Positions 60,391 to 64,000 of a DNA stretch of 64,000 nucleotides are shown in pieces (the first letter of the stretch is position 1; each line of letters starts with the position of its first letter). Below the pieces are notes generated by a model that did no database searches, was not told where the DNA came from, and was given only the letters and a program-made list of their open reading frames with translations. The position numbers and the translations under genes were made by a program. Origin of the DNA: Formicarius rufipectus (Eukaryota > Chordata > Aves > Passeriformes > Formicariidae); contig VXAU01002306.1 in NCBI GenBank assembly GCA_013399695.1, positions 493,116 to 557,115 of the forward strand, read 5' to 3'.

Positions 60391-63300
60391 ATTTTTTAAA
60401 AGGTTACAGCATGCAGTTTGATGGCATTGTGGAAAACTGCCAGCTGAGAGGTCTGAGAAGGTCAGGAATGGAGTGAATTTTTGAGACACTAAAGCCTGTT
60501 AGAGAAATGCAGTAATTTAGAGAACAATCAGCAGAGCTCCTGTCCCCCAGGGAATCGGACTACAGATTCCATAGGACAGGATCTCACCACCGGTAGCACT
60601 GGTTCTGACCTTCTGGGGTAGAGATAATTTTCTGAATGCAGCCAGTAGACAGAAGAGCTGGCAGAGGAAAAGGTGGGGAAAGTGTGATTTATGTGGTGTA
60701 TTTGCAAATGGGAATCTCCAGTGAAACTTGGAGCACTGTTTTGAAGCAGCTTTTTGAAAAAGGAAATGTGATGAATGTTTAGAATCACCTTGATATTTGT
60801 CAAACTAGCCTTTTCCTGAATCAAAATATGAACACTATTGCATGCATTGGATCAGCCTAAATTCATAATATAGTGTATCTGGATGCAAGGATAGCCTAGA
60901 AGACTACAGGATTTTTTAACTTATTTTTTCAACACAGGCTGTTTCTGGATTGATGTGCAAGAAGGTACTTCCACTGCAAGTACAGCATCCGAAACCAGGC
61001 ATGGCAGCATCCAGCAAATGTTAAATAGCTAGAATTTCAATTTCCACCTTGTTATTAATTGCTCTCTTAAAATCTTGTATGAATTAACCAATTCTTAGGT
61101 CTCCACCAAAACTGCAACACACTTCCATGTCCAGAATACACATATGGCACACAGGGAAGTCCTGTCCCTTTCTGGTGGCCAAGCTATAAGGAATTAAGAA
61201 TGGTTTGGTTTGATGCCTCATCAAACTGCAGATGAAGACACCTTTGGAACTGCTTATTGGCTCTCTGATAGTAGGTGATAGTCTTGTCATATTGACAATA
61301 ACGTGCTTCAATCAAAAAGAAGTGGCTGCTTAGAGCTGGGAAGGTTCCATTTTAAAACAAATGTCTGGGTACCAGTTATTGGTTCACTAGACATTTAAAA
61401 CAATACAGAAATGTATCTTGCAACATAGACACGTATCATGGTTTTACAGCTAAGAGTTAATACTAATTAGATGTTTTGGTACTCATAGGCTTAATTAGTT
61501 CACTCGAATCTTATTGTTTCAAAGTAGGACAGACATAAACTTGCCGCAATATGTTATCAAAATAGACATGTATTATGAGAAAGTGAAACAAATTCCCCAC
61601 TGCTCTCTCCCACTCCCTGACAAGCCGATAAAAATGATATTAGGTGATTAAACATAGAAATAAGGAAAGGAGGCAGACATAATGATAAACTGTAATGAAG
61701 TTAAACAGCTGGCAGACTCCTTGGTGAATGTGCCACCTGATGACTTGTACTAAGAAGAAGGCAATGCCTCCAGCTCACCAAGGCAGCCCCTGGTGTACAC
61801 ACTGAACATCATCTCTTGTTCATTAATTGACTTGATGGAAATTAGTTTTCTTTTTGGAAGGACAGGAACCATCCATTTCATGTGTGGACATCTAAGGAGG
61901 TAAAAAGCAAAAGAAGGGACAACTTTCAGACCTCTAAAAAGTCCACAGTAGTGCAAGACTGATGCTCTTGATAACTTGCAGGTTGAACTGTACTGGCAAC
62001 ACCAGTCCCATCTAGAAGACGCAAAGATTTTGCTTCTCTTTAGCTTGAGAAGAATATGTTTCAAGCCTTGGTTTTGAAACAGAGGAGTGGGTAAATTCTT
62101 TCCCACTGAGTTCCAGGTAAGGTAAGGAAAAAGAAACTTCTAAATTGTATTTTAAGGAAAGCTGAAGAATTGATAGGAGAGCCGAGGTCATCACAACCTG
62201 ATCACCAACTGACAATCGAAATTCCATTTCCCTCTATTGTTTATAATAAATATGGGCAAGTCTAAAGCCAGAGCCACCCTCACTCTGGTCACTGGCATCA
62301 TTCCCATGACTGAACATCACTTCAGCACCACATGCAGAATTCACAGAGCAGTCCTGACTCTGCAAAGCTGCCTGCACATGTGCTGTGCAGAAACACCTGC
62401 CTTGTCCCCAGGACTTCTCAAAGCAAAGCACATTTTAAGGTTTAGAGGCTCAGATGTGGCTGATGTCTGTACCTCCCTTGCTGCCTCCATCCCTACACAG
62501 CAGGACTACAGGAGCTCGCAGGCCCCTGTCTAAGCATTTGCTCTGTGTAAAGTAATTCCAACACAAGGGGATCCTTAATGGATATTAACAATGTTACAGG
62601 ACAGACACACATCATCTTACAGCTCCCTCACTCATCTGCCAGACACAGCTTTCTACTGACATGGAATACAATGTTTGGCATGAACTACAAGTAAATATTG
62701 CTCTTTGCAGGATCTTTAAAGCTGGCTCAGTACAAAGGTCCATGTTATCACCTACATCTATCCCTGCTGTCCCACATTTTTCTTACTTCATCCATGAGTT
62801 TCTACACATAGTGCCGGTACAGGGTGCTAGCCCTGGGGAGGTGGAAGGCTCCATAATTCTTTTAAATGATCTGATTAATTAGAAATTGCCTTTCACTATT
62901 TTTTTTTTTTTTGATGAAGAGAGATGGCTTCTCCTTTAGTATTCATATTTGCCATAGTAACAGCCAGTTTTTCACAGACCAGCAGAGTGAGGAGCTTTTC
63001 TGAGTACCAGCAAACAACTCTGTACCCTTCCTTCGCTCTGCAAGTTCCCACTCTCCGCAGAAATAATAATAAAATATTTGCAGAAAACACACTTTTTTGT
63101 TCTAAAAATTATTTTTGCATAAAGACTAAGGCTCATTCTTGGGATCTGAAACTGGGAGAAGAGCTTATCTCCAGCCAGCTTGTGCAGCAGAACTAAAGTG
63201 TGCCCCAACAAGTGGGACCCCCTGACACTTGAAACAATTTCAGTTTTCATTGCTGAATTGGCTTCTTTTTCCCCCCGTTCTCTTTGTGAAACCTCCCTTT

Positions 63301-63790
63301 TTACATTACATTTCTTCTCATCTGCTTGCCTATTGCCTAAATATTGTTTGCTTATGTTTTTACAGCATCACTATTTATTTCTCTTAAAAGGACCTTTCCC
63401 CCACATTGTGTTTCACAATTTCTCTGCTGCTCATTACCGGGCCTCATTGTCTCTAACACCTTGCTCCTGACCCTTGCCCTGGCTCAGCTGTCTTCTTCTT
63501 TCCCATTCCTCACTTTTCTTCTCTGTTTATTCCCTTGCCCCCCCAATTTCTCCTTGACTTCTCAGGTCACCCTCTCTGCCCCAAAGTGGGGTACACAGCA
63601 GGCAGCCAGCAGGGTTGTCCCGCTTCCCCCTCACCCAGACATCTTCCCATCATCTCAAAATACATACAGCAGCAAAGGGGTCTTAGACATGTGTATCAAA
63701 AGTTTGATGCACATAAATAAAAGCAAGCTGGTGATTAATTTATTTTCCCAGTATCTATTAATCACAGCCTGAACTGCCCTGGACATATTT
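60391..63790. other. intergenic, no gene supported
   Basis: Unique sequence. A HOX-PBX-like TGATTTATG lies at 60685. A 118-codon minus frame (61750-62106) and a 142-codon plus frame (63344-63772) are unrecognised; the latter lies in a pyrimidine-rich stretch and is probably a composition artefact. A T tract lies near 62900. Confidence 0.55.
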
Positions 63791-64000
63791 AGGCTGGAAA
63801 TTAGAAGAAGGTTGATAACCATGAGAAGAAAGGCAGCCTCTCAGTAGGAGTAGTGAGGGCAAGAAACCTAAATGGTTTCAAGATGGAACTAGATAAGTGT
63901 TTGAAAGGCATCATGTGATGTGGTTGCCTTCAACAGCAGGGGACAGGACTTGATGACTTCGGAAGTTCCTTTCAATCTTAATTCTTATCTTCCTGTGTGG
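63791..64000 (+). repeat. old CR1/L3-like LINE 3' end, cut by window edge
   Basis: AGGCTGGAAATTAGAAG at the left, then GATGGAACTAGATAAGTG, GTGATGTGGTTGCC, GGGGACAGGACTTGATGAC and TTCCTTTCAATC follow the order of the 3' part of CR1/L3-type LINEs (aggctggatattag ... actggactagatgacc ... cccttccag). It is more diverged than the copies near ETAA1, so older or from another subfamily. It may continue past the window. Confidence 0.7.

Noticed and set aside
63344..63772. 142-codon plus-strand frame rich in Leu, Ser and Phe
   Set aside because: Lies in a pyrimidine-rich stretch, which produces such frames by composition.
1..64000. Endogenous retrovirus, LTR pairs, CRISPR arrays, tRNA or rRNA genes
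   Set aside because: No paired LTRs, retroviral motifs, regularly spaced repeats or RNA gene signatures were seen. By-eye inspection could still miss a solo LTR or a small RNA.

Overview
The window looks like avian genomic DNA. It contains one recognisable spliced protein-coding gene with vertebrate-type GT-AG introns, chicken-like CR1 LINE fragments, few other interspersed repeats, and a GC-rich assembly gap where a promoter and first exon should lie. No bacterial, plasmid or viral gene organisation is visible. The species cannot be named from the sequence. 'Bird' rests mainly on the chicken-like CR1 ends and the low repeat density; a crocodilian or turtle is less likely but not formally excluded.

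Region 1 to about 2.1 kb is the promoter neighbourhood. An antisense CR1 fragment (1-536) and a sense CR1 fragment (about 1585-2025) lie head to head around a GC/CpG-rich stretch. That stretch is interrupted by a 601-base run of N (715-1315).

Region 2.7 to 10.35 kb is ETAA1 on the + strand, which encodes an activator of the checkpoint kinase ATR recruited to RPA-coated single-stranded DNA. Five coding exons can be placed to the base: 2757-2894, 3158-3234, 4798-4916, 5235-7303 and 9088-9203. With one base donated by the missing first exon they encode 839 residues. All four junctions have GT-AG ends and compatible phases. The exons hold the ATR-activating region with its key tryptophan, a helix-forming segment, acidic tryptophan motifs of the RPA70-binding kind and a C-terminal RPA32-binding helix. 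The N-terminal exon is almost certainly in the gap. Two poly(A) signals suggest short and long 3' UTRs.

Region 10.35 to 64 kb is about 54 kb with no gene I can support. This fits the gene-poor interval known next to ETAA1 in other vertebrates (between MEIS1, ETAA1 and C1D; from memory). It contains simple repeats, a CR1 tail, an old CR1/L3-like end at the right edge, a set of decayed palindromic (MITE-like) relics, a 1-kb purine-rich block, and several stretches that look like conserved regulatory DNA: locally CpG-retaining islands, a MEIS-PBX composite motif and a homeodomain-site cluster. The regulatory calls are inference from composition and motifs only.

No wholly new gene system was found. 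The best leads are the missing ETAA1 first exon, the repeated acidic tryptophan motifs in ETAA1, the palindromic relics, and the candidate enhancers in the desert.
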